IMG/VR virus record: IMGVR_UViG_3300030103_002335
Location: 1 to 35,356 of that record
DNA: 35,356 nucleotides
Direction: 5' to 3' (one strand)
From: a virus
The translations under genes and the position numbers were made by a program. The notes below the pieces were generated by a model. The model was given only the letters and a program-made list of their open reading frames with translations, was not told the origin of the DNA and made no database searches. Shown here one piece after another: positions 22,529 to 29,875 of this stretch; the stretch's first letter is position 1, and the number at the start of each line of letters is the position of its first letter.

Positions 22529-22938
22529 TGCGTAATATTTCAAAATTAATCATTCACTGTACTGCAACGCCCGAAGGTAGACACCACGACGTAGCAGACA
22601 TTCGTAGGTGGCATTTAAACAGGGGTTTTAACGACATAGGATATCACTACCTCATCCATTTAGATGGAGCTATTGAGGAAGGTAGACCAATAACAAAACA
22701 AGGTGCTCATTGTAGCGGTGAGAATAGAGGTTCTATCGGTATTTGTTACGTCGGAGGTATGTCTAAGGATATGAAGAAAGCCAAAGACACACGAACCAAA
22801 CAACAGAAGGATTCTTTAGTTAAGTTAATGACAGAATTAATTTACAAATACAACAAGGACATGACTATACATGGTCACTATGAGTTTGCCAATAAAGCGT
22901 GTCCCTCCTTCGATGTCTCAGAATATGCGAATTTATAG
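22528..22938 (+). CDS. N-acetylmuramoyl-L-alanine amidase endolysin (T7 lysozyme-like)
   Basis: A 136-aa zinc amidase (Amidase_2) that cuts the bond between muramic acid and the stem peptide. Zinc ligands: His10 in LIIHCTATP, His117 in HGHYEF and Cys125 in NKACPSF; Tyr40 in DIGYHYLI and Lys123 correspond to the catalytic residues of T7 lysozyme. There is no signal peptide, so it depends on the holin. The end of the gene overlaps the start of the spanin-like gene by 14 bases. Confidence 0.95.
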   Translation: MRNISKLIIHCTATPEGRHHDVADIRRWHLNRGFNDIGYHYLIHLDGAIEEGRPITKQGAHCSGENRGSIGICYVGGMSKDMKKAKDTRTKQQKDSLVKLMTELIYKYNKDMTIHGHYEFANKACPSFDVSEYANL

Positions 22939-23335
22939 TTTTATTTTACTTCTAACGCTCTTTAGTTGTTCTAGCAACTATCACTACCGAAAAGCAATCA
23001 AAAAGGGCTTAGAGCCGATTATATCAAGTGATACTATCAGAGTGTCTACGATTGACTCAATACCTGTGATTAAAAACGATACCATAATCTACGAGAGATT
23101 TTTCTCCTCAAAAGATACTATCATTAAATATCAGAACGTTTATGTGCCTAAGACTCGCCTAGAGATTAGAACCGAATACAAGACGATTCGAGACACTATA
23201 CGATTGACTAGAGTAGTAGAGAAAGCGAAAGCAAAGGCGTCTAGACCTAGGGGGGTTTTAGGTATAAATTGGACACTCGTTTTAATAGTTCTAGGTGTAG
23301 TTCTAAGTATTTTAATGTATCTAAAGTCTAAGTAA
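22925..23335 (+). CDS. u-spanin-like lipoprotein with C-terminal membrane anchor
   Basis: I start at ATG 22925 rather than 22871, because this gives a clean lipoprotein signal: MRIYSFILLLTLFSC with lipidated Cys15. The 136-aa protein then has a charged periplasmic segment with beta-like heptads (DTIRVSTIDSIPVIKNDTII, RTEYKTIRDTIRLTRVVEKA). It ends in a membrane helix (GINWTLVLIVLGVVLSILMY, ~110-132). An N-terminal outer-membrane lipid anchor plus a C-terminal inner-membrane anchor is the layout of unimolecular spanins such as T1 gp11, which fuse the two membranes in the last lysis step. Position after holin and endolysin fits. Confidence 0.75.
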   Translation: MRIYSFILLLTLFSCSSNYHYRKAIKKGLEPIISSDTIRVSTIDSIPVIKNDTIIYERFFSSKDTIIKYQNVYVPKTRLEIRTEYKTIRDTIRLTRVVEKAKAKASRPRGVLGINWTLVLIVLGVVLSILMYLKSK

Positions 23336-23345
23336 TTCTACTTAG
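23328..23345 (+). promoter_or_regulatory. Palindromic operator CTAAGT-N6-ACTTAG (P2)
   Basis: A 7-bp perfect arm (CTAAGTA-ATTC-TACTTAG) overlapping the stop codon of the spanin-like gene, 35 bp before the P2 -33 box. Confidence 0.65.
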
Positions 23346-23380
23346 TTTATAAAAATAAATCAACTTTTTTTTACTTTTCC

Positions 23381-23411
23381 CTTGTGGGTAACTAGAAAAG
23401 AACTATATTTG
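23381..23411 (+). promoter_or_regulatory. Promoter P2 for the second 59-aa gene
   Basis: CTTG (23381-23384), 19 bp, TATATTTG (23404-23411), then the same TATCAACAAAACGAAATAAT leader as P1. It gives independent transcription inside the plus-strand lysis region. Confidence 0.75.
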
Positions 23412-23451
23412 TATCAACAAAACGAAATAATAATACAAAAAACACAACACG

Positions 23452-23631
23452 ATGACAACTTTAACAATTAACGAACAAGTAAAAGAACTAAAAGAAGTAG
23501 CAACAGAAATGTTTAACAATGGTAAGTCTACAGAATATGTTACAGAGGCACTTAAGACTAGAATTTTTAACAGTAGGTTTAGTAATGAAATTAACGTTGA
23601 TGCTATCCAATACCTAGCAAAGCAAAAGTAA
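23452..23631 (+). CDS. Duplicated 59-aa small helical protein, copy 2
   Basis: Paralogue of 1826-2005, differing at six residues (K22N, I31T, D32E, V38I, G42R, K45N). The whole cassette, palindrome, promoter, leader, gene and GAAA hairpin, is duplicated on the plus strand about 21.6 kb away. The strong conservation of the first 20 residues (MTTLTINEQVKELKEVATEM) implies the N-terminal helix matters. It precedes the metallophosphoesterase gene, which may be co-transcribed. The function is unknown. Confidence 0.8.
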   Translation: MTTLTINEQVKELKEVATEMFNNGKSTEYVTEALKTRIFNSRFSNEINVDAIQYLAKQK

Positions 23632-23638
23632 AACCAAC

Positions 23639-23657
23639 GGGGACGAAAGTCCCCTTT
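23639..23657 (+). terminator. GAAA-tetraloop hairpin after 59-aa gene copy 2
   Basis: GGGGAC-GAAA-GTCCCC then TTT. It is the counterpart of 2013-2030 with paired base changes, so the stem itself is under selection. The short U-tract suggests partial termination before the phosphoesterase gene. Confidence 0.55.
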
Positions 23658-23675
23658 AAAACAACAAATAAATAA

Positions 23676-24902
23676 ATGAGTAAACACGTTAGAATGAGCG
23701 ACGACATCGCTAAAGAATTGGGTAAGACCATAAATAAATCTAAACGGTATATGTGTACCGATGAAGAAGCCGAAAAGGCATACGTCTTGAAAAGTTCAGT
23801 TTCTAAAACAACTAAGTCTAGAGAAAAACAAGTAACAGAAAAAGAGTTTGTTTTATCTGCATGGAATGACGAGGGTTACATGATGGACATAGACCAATAT
23901 TGTAGCCACTATCAACTACCTAGAGCCGATGTAAAAGAGTATAAGCTAGTGTCTCACACAGGTACACCTTACTATAACATTAGATTCAAAGAAGTGGCAG
24001 AGTCTGAGGTTATGAATTTCGACCTAGAAGAAATAATTAAGAAGCATATTAAACCTGTAGATGTAGACAGTGTTTACGTTCCTATTATCAAAGAAGAAAA
24101 TGATTTTGATACATTGACATATACGGATGTTCATATCGGTATGGACACGAACCCCGACAATAAGGCAATGTACTCAGAGAAGTGGGACAAAATACACGCT
24201 CTCGCTAGTTGCGACAGAATGATTAAGGAGACTATTAACAATCAAAAGTCTAGCACGTTAATCATTGACGAACTAGGGGACTTCTTAGATGGTTATAATC
24301 AACAAACAACTAGAGGCGGTCACGCACTACCTCAGAATATGAGTAACGAAGAAGCATTTGACACCGCGCTAGAGTTTAAGATGAGACTGATAGACGGTTT
24401 AGCACCTTACTACACTAGCATAATGATTAATAATATTTGTAACGACAACCATGCGGGTTCTTTTGGATATTTCGTTAACAAGGCGTTTAAGGACATTTGC
24501 TCTGTTAAGTACCCCGAAGTGGAAGTTAACAACTACAATAAGTTCATAAATCATTACTACATGGATAATACTTGCTTTGTGATTACTCATGGTAAAGATG
24601 ACACTTCTCTAAAGTTTGGGTTTAAACCTCATCTAGACACAAAGGGCATTGAAAAGATAGACCAATATTTGAAGCAGAACGATGTGTATAAACACGCTAG
24701 TAAGATAGTGTTTAAGAAAGGAGATTCACACCAAGCGTTATTCGATATGTGTTCTACTGATGACTTCTTTTACTTTAACTATCCCGCTTTGTCTCCTAGT
24801 TCAATGTGGGTACAGAACAACTTTAAGAAAGGTCGAAGAGGATTTGTTTTAGAGTCATTTAAAGATTCAGATATTCACGAATTAAAACCTATTTTTATAT
24901 AG
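23676..24902 (+). CDS. Calcineurin-like metallophosphoesterase (408 aa)
   Basis: A two-metal phosphoesterase: motifs DVH (151-153 in YTDVHIGM), GD (201-202 in DELGDFLDG), NDNH (256-259), His305 in THGKDD and GDSH (349-352). They occur in the order of the Mre11/SbcD and phosphatase superfamily. An N-terminal ~110-residue region (with a possible helix-turn-helix at ~56-90) precedes the catalytic domain. The substrate is unknown; nucleic acid is plausible given the Mre11-like DVHIG and GDFLD motifs. It is not part of the classic lysis function, though it lies downstream of it. A terminator follows at 24974-25002. Confidence 0.8.
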   Translation: MSKHVRMSDDIAKELGKTINKSKRYMCTDEEAEKAYVLKSSVSKTTKSREKQVTEKEFVLSAWNDEGYMMDIDQYCSHYQLPRADVKEYKLVSHTGTPYYNIRFKEVAESEVMNFDLEEIIKKHIKPVDVDSVYVPIIKEENDFDTLTYTDVHIGMDTNPDNKAMYSEKWDKIHALASCDRMIKETINNQKSSTLIIDELGDFLDGYNQQTTRGGHALPQNMSNEEAFDTALEFKMRLIDGLAPYYTSIMINNICNDNHAGSFGYFVNKAFKDICSVKYPEVEVNNYNKFINHYYMDNTCFVITHGKDDTSLKFGFKPHLDTKGIEKIDQYLKQNDVYKHASKIVFKKGDSHQALFDMCSTDDFFYFNYPALSPSSMWVQNNFKKGRRGFVLESFKDSDIHELKPIFI

Positions 24903-24973
24903 TTTTCAACACGCTGTCAAAGTAGGGTTTAACCTTCGTATATTTGACTAGTGTTTTTCATGTGTTAAGTTTT

Positions 24974-25002
24974 AACCCCTTCTTAATCGGAGGGGTTTTT
25001 TT
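24974..25002 (+). terminator. Rho-independent terminator of the plus-strand unit
   Basis: AACCCCT-N10-AGGGGTT (24974-24997), a perfect 7-bp stem, then T run to 25002. It sits at the convergence with the minus-strand unit and overlaps the stop codon of the 74-aa gene. Confidence 0.9.
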
Positions 25003-25225
25003 ATATGTCTATTTCTTCAGTCCATTCAGAACCCGAAACAATCTCTAACATTTGTTCTTTTGTGTAAACTGTTACATCGTCTGTTACAAAACTAGGTTTA
25101 ACATAAAACTTTATAATCGCTTTAAGGCCATCTAGAGACCTTCTAACGGTTTCTTTTGTATGGTGTGGTACTTCGCTAAAGTCAAGCGTTTCTAATCTGT
25201 CTGAGTCTATTATTATATATTTCAT
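25001..25225 (-). CDS. Small hypothetical protein at the end of the capsid unit (74 aa)
   Basis: Begins MKYIIIDSDRLETLDFSEVP; a short beta-alpha fold with acidic C-terminus (EIVSGSEWTEEID). No known family. Last gene of the late minus-strand unit; its stop codon lies in the plus-strand terminator hairpin. It follows the LamG gene by 12 bp and may be an assembly helper for it. Confidence 0.65.
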   Translation of the reverse strand: MKYIIIDSDRLETLDFSEVPHHTKETVRRSLDGLKAIIKFYVKPSFVTDDVTVYTKEQMLEIVSGSEWTEEIDI

Positions 25226-25237
25226 TTTTTATTTATT

Positions 25238-25993
25238 TTAAGGCACGTCTGTTGAGAATGTGTTAAAACTTACCATAGTCCCATCATTACCACCCGAACC
25301 ATGGTCTGTGATGGTCGGAGATGAGTCACCGTCTCCACATCTCCACCATGAAAAAGGAGATAATGAAGTTAAGTCATTAGGTGCTCCAGAATTATATATA
25401 GCACTTGCGTTTGCAGATTGGTCGGTATCCCAAACCGCCAATTCGTCAACCGTTCCTTCAAATCTAAAACCTGTATTGCCCGACGTTGCGCCAATAGTTG
25501 CTTCTGCCGATGATGTGCTTCTAATTCCTGTGCTTAATGCCGTTGCGGTAAAAGGTGATGCGCCGTCTACAAATAATTTTAAACCACCTGTATTTGTTGT
25601 ACCGTCATAAGTTGCTAATAAATGATGCCAATTCCCATCATTTGGTGTAAGTCCGCTACTTTGAACAATATTGAAACTCCCGTTTGCATTATACAACCAA
25701 AATTGCCACTTATTAGTGCCCGTACCCCTCCAATTTAAAGCCCAATTTCTCGCAGTTCCGCTTGTAGAATCTTCATTTAAAATCATTTGAATATTTGCAC
25801 CGCCTCCGCCCGTGTTTGTTGTTGGTATTTTTACCCAAGCAGAAACGCTTATTGCGGTTGTAATACCTAAACTTGTATTACCTATATTTACATAGTCCGC
25901 AATTCCATCTAGTTCTATGGAGTAATTATTTGCAAATGTAGGTGGTACAAAAGCAGTAGAGTTTCTTAATACGCCATGAGTCGCTAAAAACAT
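25238..25993 (-). CDS. LamG/concanavalin-type lectin domain protein, receptor-binding candidate
   Basis: A 251-aa protein. After a short N-terminus comes NNYSIELDGIADYVNIGNTS, then ISVSAWVKIP, DGNWHHLLATYDGTTNTGGL, KLFVDG and FEGTVDELAVWDTDQSANAS: the ordered motifs of LamG/laminin-G-like jelly rolls that bind sugars. The C-terminal ~45 residues (FSWWRCGDG..) follow the common LamG repeat end. It probably sits on fibres or the capsid and contacts host glycans. It has only about one CTAG in 750 bp, against roughly eight per kb in neighbouring tail genes, which suggests recent acquisition. Confidence 0.75.
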   Translation of the reverse strand: MFLATHGVLRNSTAFVPPTFANNYSIELDGIADYVNIGNTSLGITTAISVSAWVKIPTTNTGGGGANIQMILNEDSTSGTARNWALNWRGTGTNKWQFWLYNANGSFNIVQSSGLTPNDGNWHHLLATYDGTTNTGGLKLFVDGASPFTATALSTGIRSTSSAEATIGATSGNTGFRFEGTVDELAVWDTDQSANASAIYNSGAPNDLTSLSPFSWWRCGDGDSSPTITDHGSGGNDGTMVSFNTFSTDVP

Positions 25994-25994
25994 A

Positions 25995-26453
25995 TTATAA
26001 TTGTTCTAGGTTACCTCCTAGATACCAAGAATCGGTATCGCATTTAATTAACGTAGCGAGTGCATACTGACCAACGGTCTTGACCTTTGAACCTTCAGAG
26101 TATACGTTAACACCTACGGACGGCGTAATGATACATTGACCCGCACCACTTTGTACTACTAGAATCTGAGTTCCTATAGGAAAGGCAACAGATGAATTAG
26201 TTGGAATATTTACGTTTACGTCTGCACCATTACCAACCTCTAGAAGACTGTCTCTATCTGTCAACACTAGAGTGTAAGAGTTACCACTTAAGGTATTTTT
26301 ACGAACCTTAGTAATAGACTTTCTTATCTCGTCACCTGTGATACCTTTAGAGACGTGACCACCACTACCGTCGTCTTCTGCTATTGCAAAGATATCGCTA
26401 TCTTCTAGTATATCATTTTTCGCCGTTAATTGACTTATCTTCTTGTCGCTCAT
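25995..26453 (-). CDS. Fibre-like structural protein with N-terminal ISQL motif (152 aa)
   Basis: Begins MSDKKISQLTAKNDILEDSD, the short motif commonly seen at the N-terminus of phage fibre and spike proteins where they attach to the virion. The rest is beta-rich and Gly/Ser/Thr-rich (TLSGNSYTLVLTDRDSLLEV). It stops 1 bp before the LamG gene, so the two may form adaptor and receptor-binding parts of one appendage. Confidence 0.65.
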   Translation of the reverse strand: MSDKKISQLTAKNDILEDSDIFAIAEDDGSGGHVSKGITGDEIRKSITKVRKNTLSGNSYTLVLTDRDSLLEVGNGADVNVNIPTNSSVAFPIGTQILVVQSGAGQCIITPSVGVNVYSEGSKVKTVGQYALATLIKCDTDSWYLGGNLEQL

Positions 26454-26514
26454 TCTGTTTCTTTAAATATGCTTTTAAACTCTTAATATTCTTTTCTTTT
26501 GGCTTGTAACTCAT
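26413..26514 (-). CDS. Possible small basic protein (33 aa) overlapping the ISQL gene
   Basis: ATG 26514 overlaps the connector stop (ATGA). The frame runs to TGA at 26413, giving MSYKPKEKNIKSLKAYLKKQ and 13 more residues, a Lys-rich helix. It overlaps the start of the next gene by 41 bases. Translational coupling is the main support; it may instead be a leader. Confidence 0.4.
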   Translation of the reverse strand: MSYKPKEKNIKSLKAYLKKQNERQEDKSINGEK

Positions 26515-27008
26515 AGTACCCATCCGCTAAAAGGTGTATCTTGAACAGGGTAAATGTCTTCGTTAGAATTACTATTCCACTCTGCAAATGTTGAACCATT
26601 GAATGACATATACTTTTGAAATCTCTCAGTATAATGCTCTGCTACTTTTCTGTACTTCTCCATTAAGAAATCTACTTCATTCTTAGATACAGAATCAGAG
26701 TTCTCAGAGTTATGCTTAAAAATACCACCATTGGCTATTTGGTAAGCATTAAATGGTATAATTTCAACTAAGGCGTAATGTATTAACATTGGCTTAATAT
26801 ACTTCGTTAGAAGCGTTAAATAAGGTTCTGATAATGTACCCGCTATAATGTCCGCTTTTATTCTGTTTAGCAAGTCTGTACCTAGTATTCTCTCTAGGTG
26901 TATATCTTGCGCCAACTTGACGAACTGTTGCATCTTGTCGGAATCAATATTTCCGTTAAGATTTGAGTATTTGACAATATCTTGTCTTGTAATTAGTAAC
27001 GCTTCCAT
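26511..27008 (-). CDS. Head-tail connector (DUF6712-like adaptor)
   Basis: A 165-aa mainly helical protein: MEALLITRQDIVKYSNLNGN, then DKMQQFVKLAQDIHLERILG, SEPYLTLLTKYIKPMLIHYA and YRKVAEHYTERFQKYM. This is the helix pattern of the head-tail adaptor that closes the portal in Bacteroidota siphophages. It starts next to the portal stop with no gap. The assignment rests on helix pattern and position. Confidence 0.75.
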   Translation of the reverse strand: MEALLITRQDIVKYSNLNGNIDSDKMQQFVKLAQDIHLERILGTDLLNRIKADIIAGTLSEPYLTLLTKYIKPMLIHYALVEIIPFNAYQIANGGIFKHNSENSDSVSKNEVDFLMEKYRKVAEHYTERFQKYMSFNGSTFAEWNSNSNEDIYPVQDTPFSGWVL

Positions 27009-28805
27009 TTATTTCTTCTTACTTGGTTTAACGTAGTTAGGATGATGACCTTTATCTGCTCGGTCATACTCTACTTTATCTGCTCTTTTTCTACCTCTCG
27101 GAGTCGGTTTATATGACTTAGGTATTTCTTTAACTTCTTCATTTGAAGATAGTGCCTTGTCATCTTTATACGTTCCATCTGCGTTCTTCTTTCTTTTGTA
27201 TAATACTTCACTCCAATAATGGCTACAGTTAACACCGCCTTTAAATTTAAACAGGTCGAATTTCTGTCCTTTATGCATTGGTAGTTCAGCCATCTTAAAA
27301 TCCATTGTTCTAGATGCCTTGTCGATGTCTTCTAATCTGTAGACTACACCGTTATTAGTTCTAGACATCATCATTCTACAAAACTTTCTAGAAGATTCTT
27401 TTGCATATTTCTCGTCGTATCTGTAACGCACTTTGTATAGTGACTTGTCTAGTTGTGATGAATCACTAGGTCTAGACTTAACAATGTCCGAAAGTTTCTG
27501 TAATAGACTCTTTTTCTTTTTAGCCTCTATACTATCCACCCATGTCTTTAGGTCTTCATTATCTTCTGAATACTCTCTAGACTCCAACTCTTCAAACTCC
27601 TCATCTATAACCTCACCTTCTAACACGCTTAAGATTTGCTCGTCTTCATCGTCTTGTTTGCTTAGTTTAGTTTGCTCGTCTTCTTCAGTTTCTTTTTCTT
27701 GTCCTCTGTCTTCTTTGTCTGTAAACTCTAAAGGTTTAAGTGTTCTGAAGTATAGGTCTAGTGATATGTCATTGTATGCTAGAATGTCCTCAAACGCATC
27801 TATTAGCATTTCTTGCATTGGTAAAATGTAGAGGTTATTGTATAACACAAAAGAACTCTCTAACTCGTCTGCATTGCTTGAGAAACCACTTGCTTTGTTT
27901 GCTATTCCAAACATTAAAGGACTCGTTATGTTGTGACCTATAAGAATCTTCTTCTCACACTCTAGACTCAATGTATTGTATAGGTCGGGCATATCTGAAG
28001 CCGATAGGTTTTCCACTGTTGTTGCACTCTCTGCATTATTGTTAAAAGATACAATAACTTTCTGCCCATCTGTACCCGTCAAGTTCTTTAGCATCTTATG
28101 CTTTATTTCTTGTTGAATATCTGGAGAAGGCACTCCGTTATTTAGGTTAATAATACTACGGCTTGCAAAATTTGAGTTAACCTCGTTAATTAAGTAATTA
28201 CTGATATCCTCCTCTAGTCTACAATAAGGAGTCGATGCATAGTAATCGGGGAGCGCGAAGTACTTCATATTGACTGAGTACGGCTTAATGTAGTATATCT
28301 CGATAGGTGCATTTTTAGAATGACCGAAAGCGGGTATTCTCTTAGGCACAAACTTCTTTGTGTCTGTCCAATCGTTAGAGAAATAATACGCTTCGATGTC
28401 GCCCTTAGAATTGCACTTTTCGGGTCTTAAAAGTTGTACAGGCACGTGGTGTATCTCTGCTATCTTTTTGCGGTCTTTTGTGTAGATTACTTGAACCGCA
28501 CAGTTTCCTAACATCTTAAGGTCTGTTGCTAGATTCTTAACAGTCTTCTTAGAAAGTAAACCCTTCATACTAGCGTAGTCATTTGGTCTTCTAGAAGCAT
28601 CTGTAGAACTTAAACCTCTACCGTAAATAAGTTTAGCGGTATTGTTAATTATTGAGGCGTTAGTAGTAGAACCTTTATAACGGTCGATTAGAAAAGAAAA
28701 GAAAGAATCGTCTTCTCCAAAAGTAACCCACTCCTGTCGACCATCTTCGATGATTTCGGGTGCTTCGTAACTACTTAAATTTAAAACGTGAACATCGTTA
28801 CTCAT
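27009..28805 (-). CDS. Portal protein (598 aa)
   Basis: Forms the dodecameric DNA channel at one capsid vertex. The start (MSNDVHVLNLSSYEAPEIIE, then GEDDSFFSFLIDRYKGSTTN) and the middle, with LGNCAVQVIYTKDRKKIAEI, LIGHNITSPLMFGIANKASG and EMLIDAFEDILAYND, match the Bacteroidota phage portal layout. After an acidic linker (EETEEDEQTKLSKQDDEDEQ) a C-terminal domain (~430-598) carries a Cys/His-containing motif (FKGGVNCSHYWSEVLYKRKK). This extension is known from related portals. It lies downstream, not upstream, of the capsid gene, which is an unusual order. Confidence 0.85.
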   Translation of the reverse strand: MSNDVHVLNLSSYEAPEIIEDGRQEWVTFGEDDSFFSFLIDRYKGSTTNASIINNTAKLIYGRGLSSTDASRRPNDYASMKGLLSKKTVKNLATDLKMLGNCAVQVIYTKDRKKIAEIHHVPVQLLRPEKCNSKGDIEAYYFSNDWTDTKKFVPKRIPAFGHSKNAPIEIYYIKPYSVNMKYFALPDYYASTPYCRLEEDISNYLINEVNSNFASRSIINLNNGVPSPDIQQEIKHKMLKNLTGTDGQKVIVSFNNNAESATTVENLSASDMPDLYNTLSLECEKKILIGHNITSPLMFGIANKASGFSSNADELESSFVLYNNLYILPMQEMLIDAFEDILAYNDISLDLYFRTLKPLEFTDKEDRGQEKETEEDEQTKLSKQDDEDEQILSVLEGEVIDEEFEELESREYSEDNEDLKTWVDSIEAKKKKSLLQKLSDIVKSRPSDSSQLDKSLYKVRYRYDEKYAKESSRKFCRMMMSRTNNGVVYRLEDIDKASRTMDFKMAELPMHKGQKFDLFKFKGGVNCSHYWSEVLYKRKKNADGTYKDDKALSSNEEVKEIPKSYKPTPRGRKRADKVEYDRADKGHHPNYVKPSKKK

Positions 28806-29130
28806 ATACTATATATTCATTATTTGAAGCATTAGAAGTATAGGTATCGTTGTTAACGCTATAAGTCTGAACTGCTTGGTTTGTACAAAATACTTTGTCT
28901 AGAAAAACAACGTCTGAGCCACTTTTAAGAGTTAAGATATAGTATCTATTCTCTACAAGTGCAAAAGTCCCTGTAATCGTATCTACATAGTCTCCTTGAA
29001 CGTTCTCGTCTATTGTTACACTAACCTCAACGCCTGTAGATTCATCTTTAATAAGCATTGAATCGTAAGACTTAGATTTAGCAATAAAACTAAATGCCTG
29101 AGGGTCTAGTGTACTTTGAAGTATTATCAT
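28798..29130 (-). CDS. Small structural protein upstream of portal (110 aa)
   Basis: Begins MIILQSTLDPQAFSFIAKSK, then beta strands (FALVENRYYILTLKSGSDVV) and an acidic, Asn/Tyr-rich C-terminus. It overlaps the portal start by 8 bases and follows the tail-tube terminator. It resembles small baseplate/tube-associated domains, but no function can be assigned. Confidence 0.6.
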   Translation of the reverse strand: MIILQSTLDPQAFSFIAKSKSYDSMLIKDESTGVEVSVTIDENVQGDYVDTITGTFALVENRYYILTLKSGSDVVFLDKVFCTNQAVQTYSVNNDTYTSNASNNEYIVYE

Positions 29131-29165
29131 ATCTATATAACTTAGAAACCCTAGTTTTGTTCAAC

Positions 29166-29189
29166 AAAAAAGGGTGACCGAAGCCACCC
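29166..29189 (-). terminator. Terminator after tail tube gene
   Basis: On the minus strand GGGTGGC-TTCG-GTCACCC, a 7-bp stem (one G-T pair) with a UUCG loop, then six T. It would reduce expression of the portal and connector genes relative to capsid and tube. Confidence 0.85.
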
Positions 29190-29217
29190 CTTTAAAAACC
29201 AAACACAAATGTTTTAT

Positions 29218-29793
29218 TTACGCAACGATTACTGCATCGTCTCCACTTCCGTCTGCTACTGTATTAAATACAGTTTTCAATTCTGCTTCAGTTGAACACT
29301 GAATGAACGGAGAAGGGATAGTTTCGCTAGATACGAAGTTCAAAGAGTAACCATTGAAGTCTGTCATTTCTTGACCTGTAGAGATAGTTCCACTTTCAAC
29401 GTCTGCACCTTGCTCTAGACCCATCAAGAAAAACTGATTTGTCATAGTTCTTACGATGATTCTTGGTCGACCGTATGCTAATAACTTGATTGTCTTGTGC
29501 GTAGCAACGTCTTGTTTCTTTAACTGAATGTTCAACGCGCCATTAAAGACCGTCGTACCATTTTGTCTAGAAGATTCAATAGTTGTCTCGAACCCATTAG
29601 CACCCTTAAGTTCGTACTTGTACATATTTAATTGTGTAGCGGGAGCCCAAGTTTTAACCTCGTCGGTATTCGTTAGGTCAAATTCTACGTTTTCGTAGTC
29701 TAGGTCGTCGAAATTGACGATATAAATGCTTTTAAGCCCCGACACACTGTCCTTACATGATAGGCCTCTGCCCACTGTGATATTGCATGACAT
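29218..29793 (-). CDS. Major tail tube protein candidate (191 aa)
   Basis: Begins MSCNITVGRGLSCKDSVSGL and has the beta-rich pattern of tube subunits (KSIYIVNFDDLDYENVEFDL, ALNIQLKKQDVATHKTIKLL). Terminators on both sides, and codon choice resembling that of the capsid gene, mark it as a high-copy structural protein. It lies in the capsid unit rather than beside the chaperone and tape measure. A head decoration protein is the alternative. Confidence 0.7.
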   Translation of the reverse strand: MSCNITVGRGLSCKDSVSGLKSIYIVNFDDLDYENVEFDLTNTDEVKTWAPATQLNMYKYELKGANGFETTIESSRQNGTTVFNGALNIQLKKQDVATHKTIKLLAYGRPRIIVRTMTNQFFLMGLEQGADVESGTISTGQEMTDFNGYSLNFVSSETIPSPFIQCSTEAELKTVFNTVADGSGDDAVIVA

Positions 29794-29821
29794 AATTTCT
29801 TATTTTTTTTATGTTTATAAT

Positions 29822-29850
29822 AAAAAAGGGTAGGCAAGTTGCACCCACCC
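29822..29850 (-). terminator. Terminator between capsid and tail tube genes
   Basis: On the minus strand GGGTGGG-N9-CCTACCC, a 7-bp stem (one G-T pair), then six T. Placed right after the major capsid gene; likely partial, giving graded expression. Confidence 0.8.
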
Positions 29851-29875
29851 CTTTCTTTAATCAATTAATTAACTC

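Noticed and set aside
23403-23687. Minus-strand 94-aa frame
   Set aside because: Antisense to promoter P2 and the 59-aa gene; the hydrophobic product is a by-product of the AT-rich leader.
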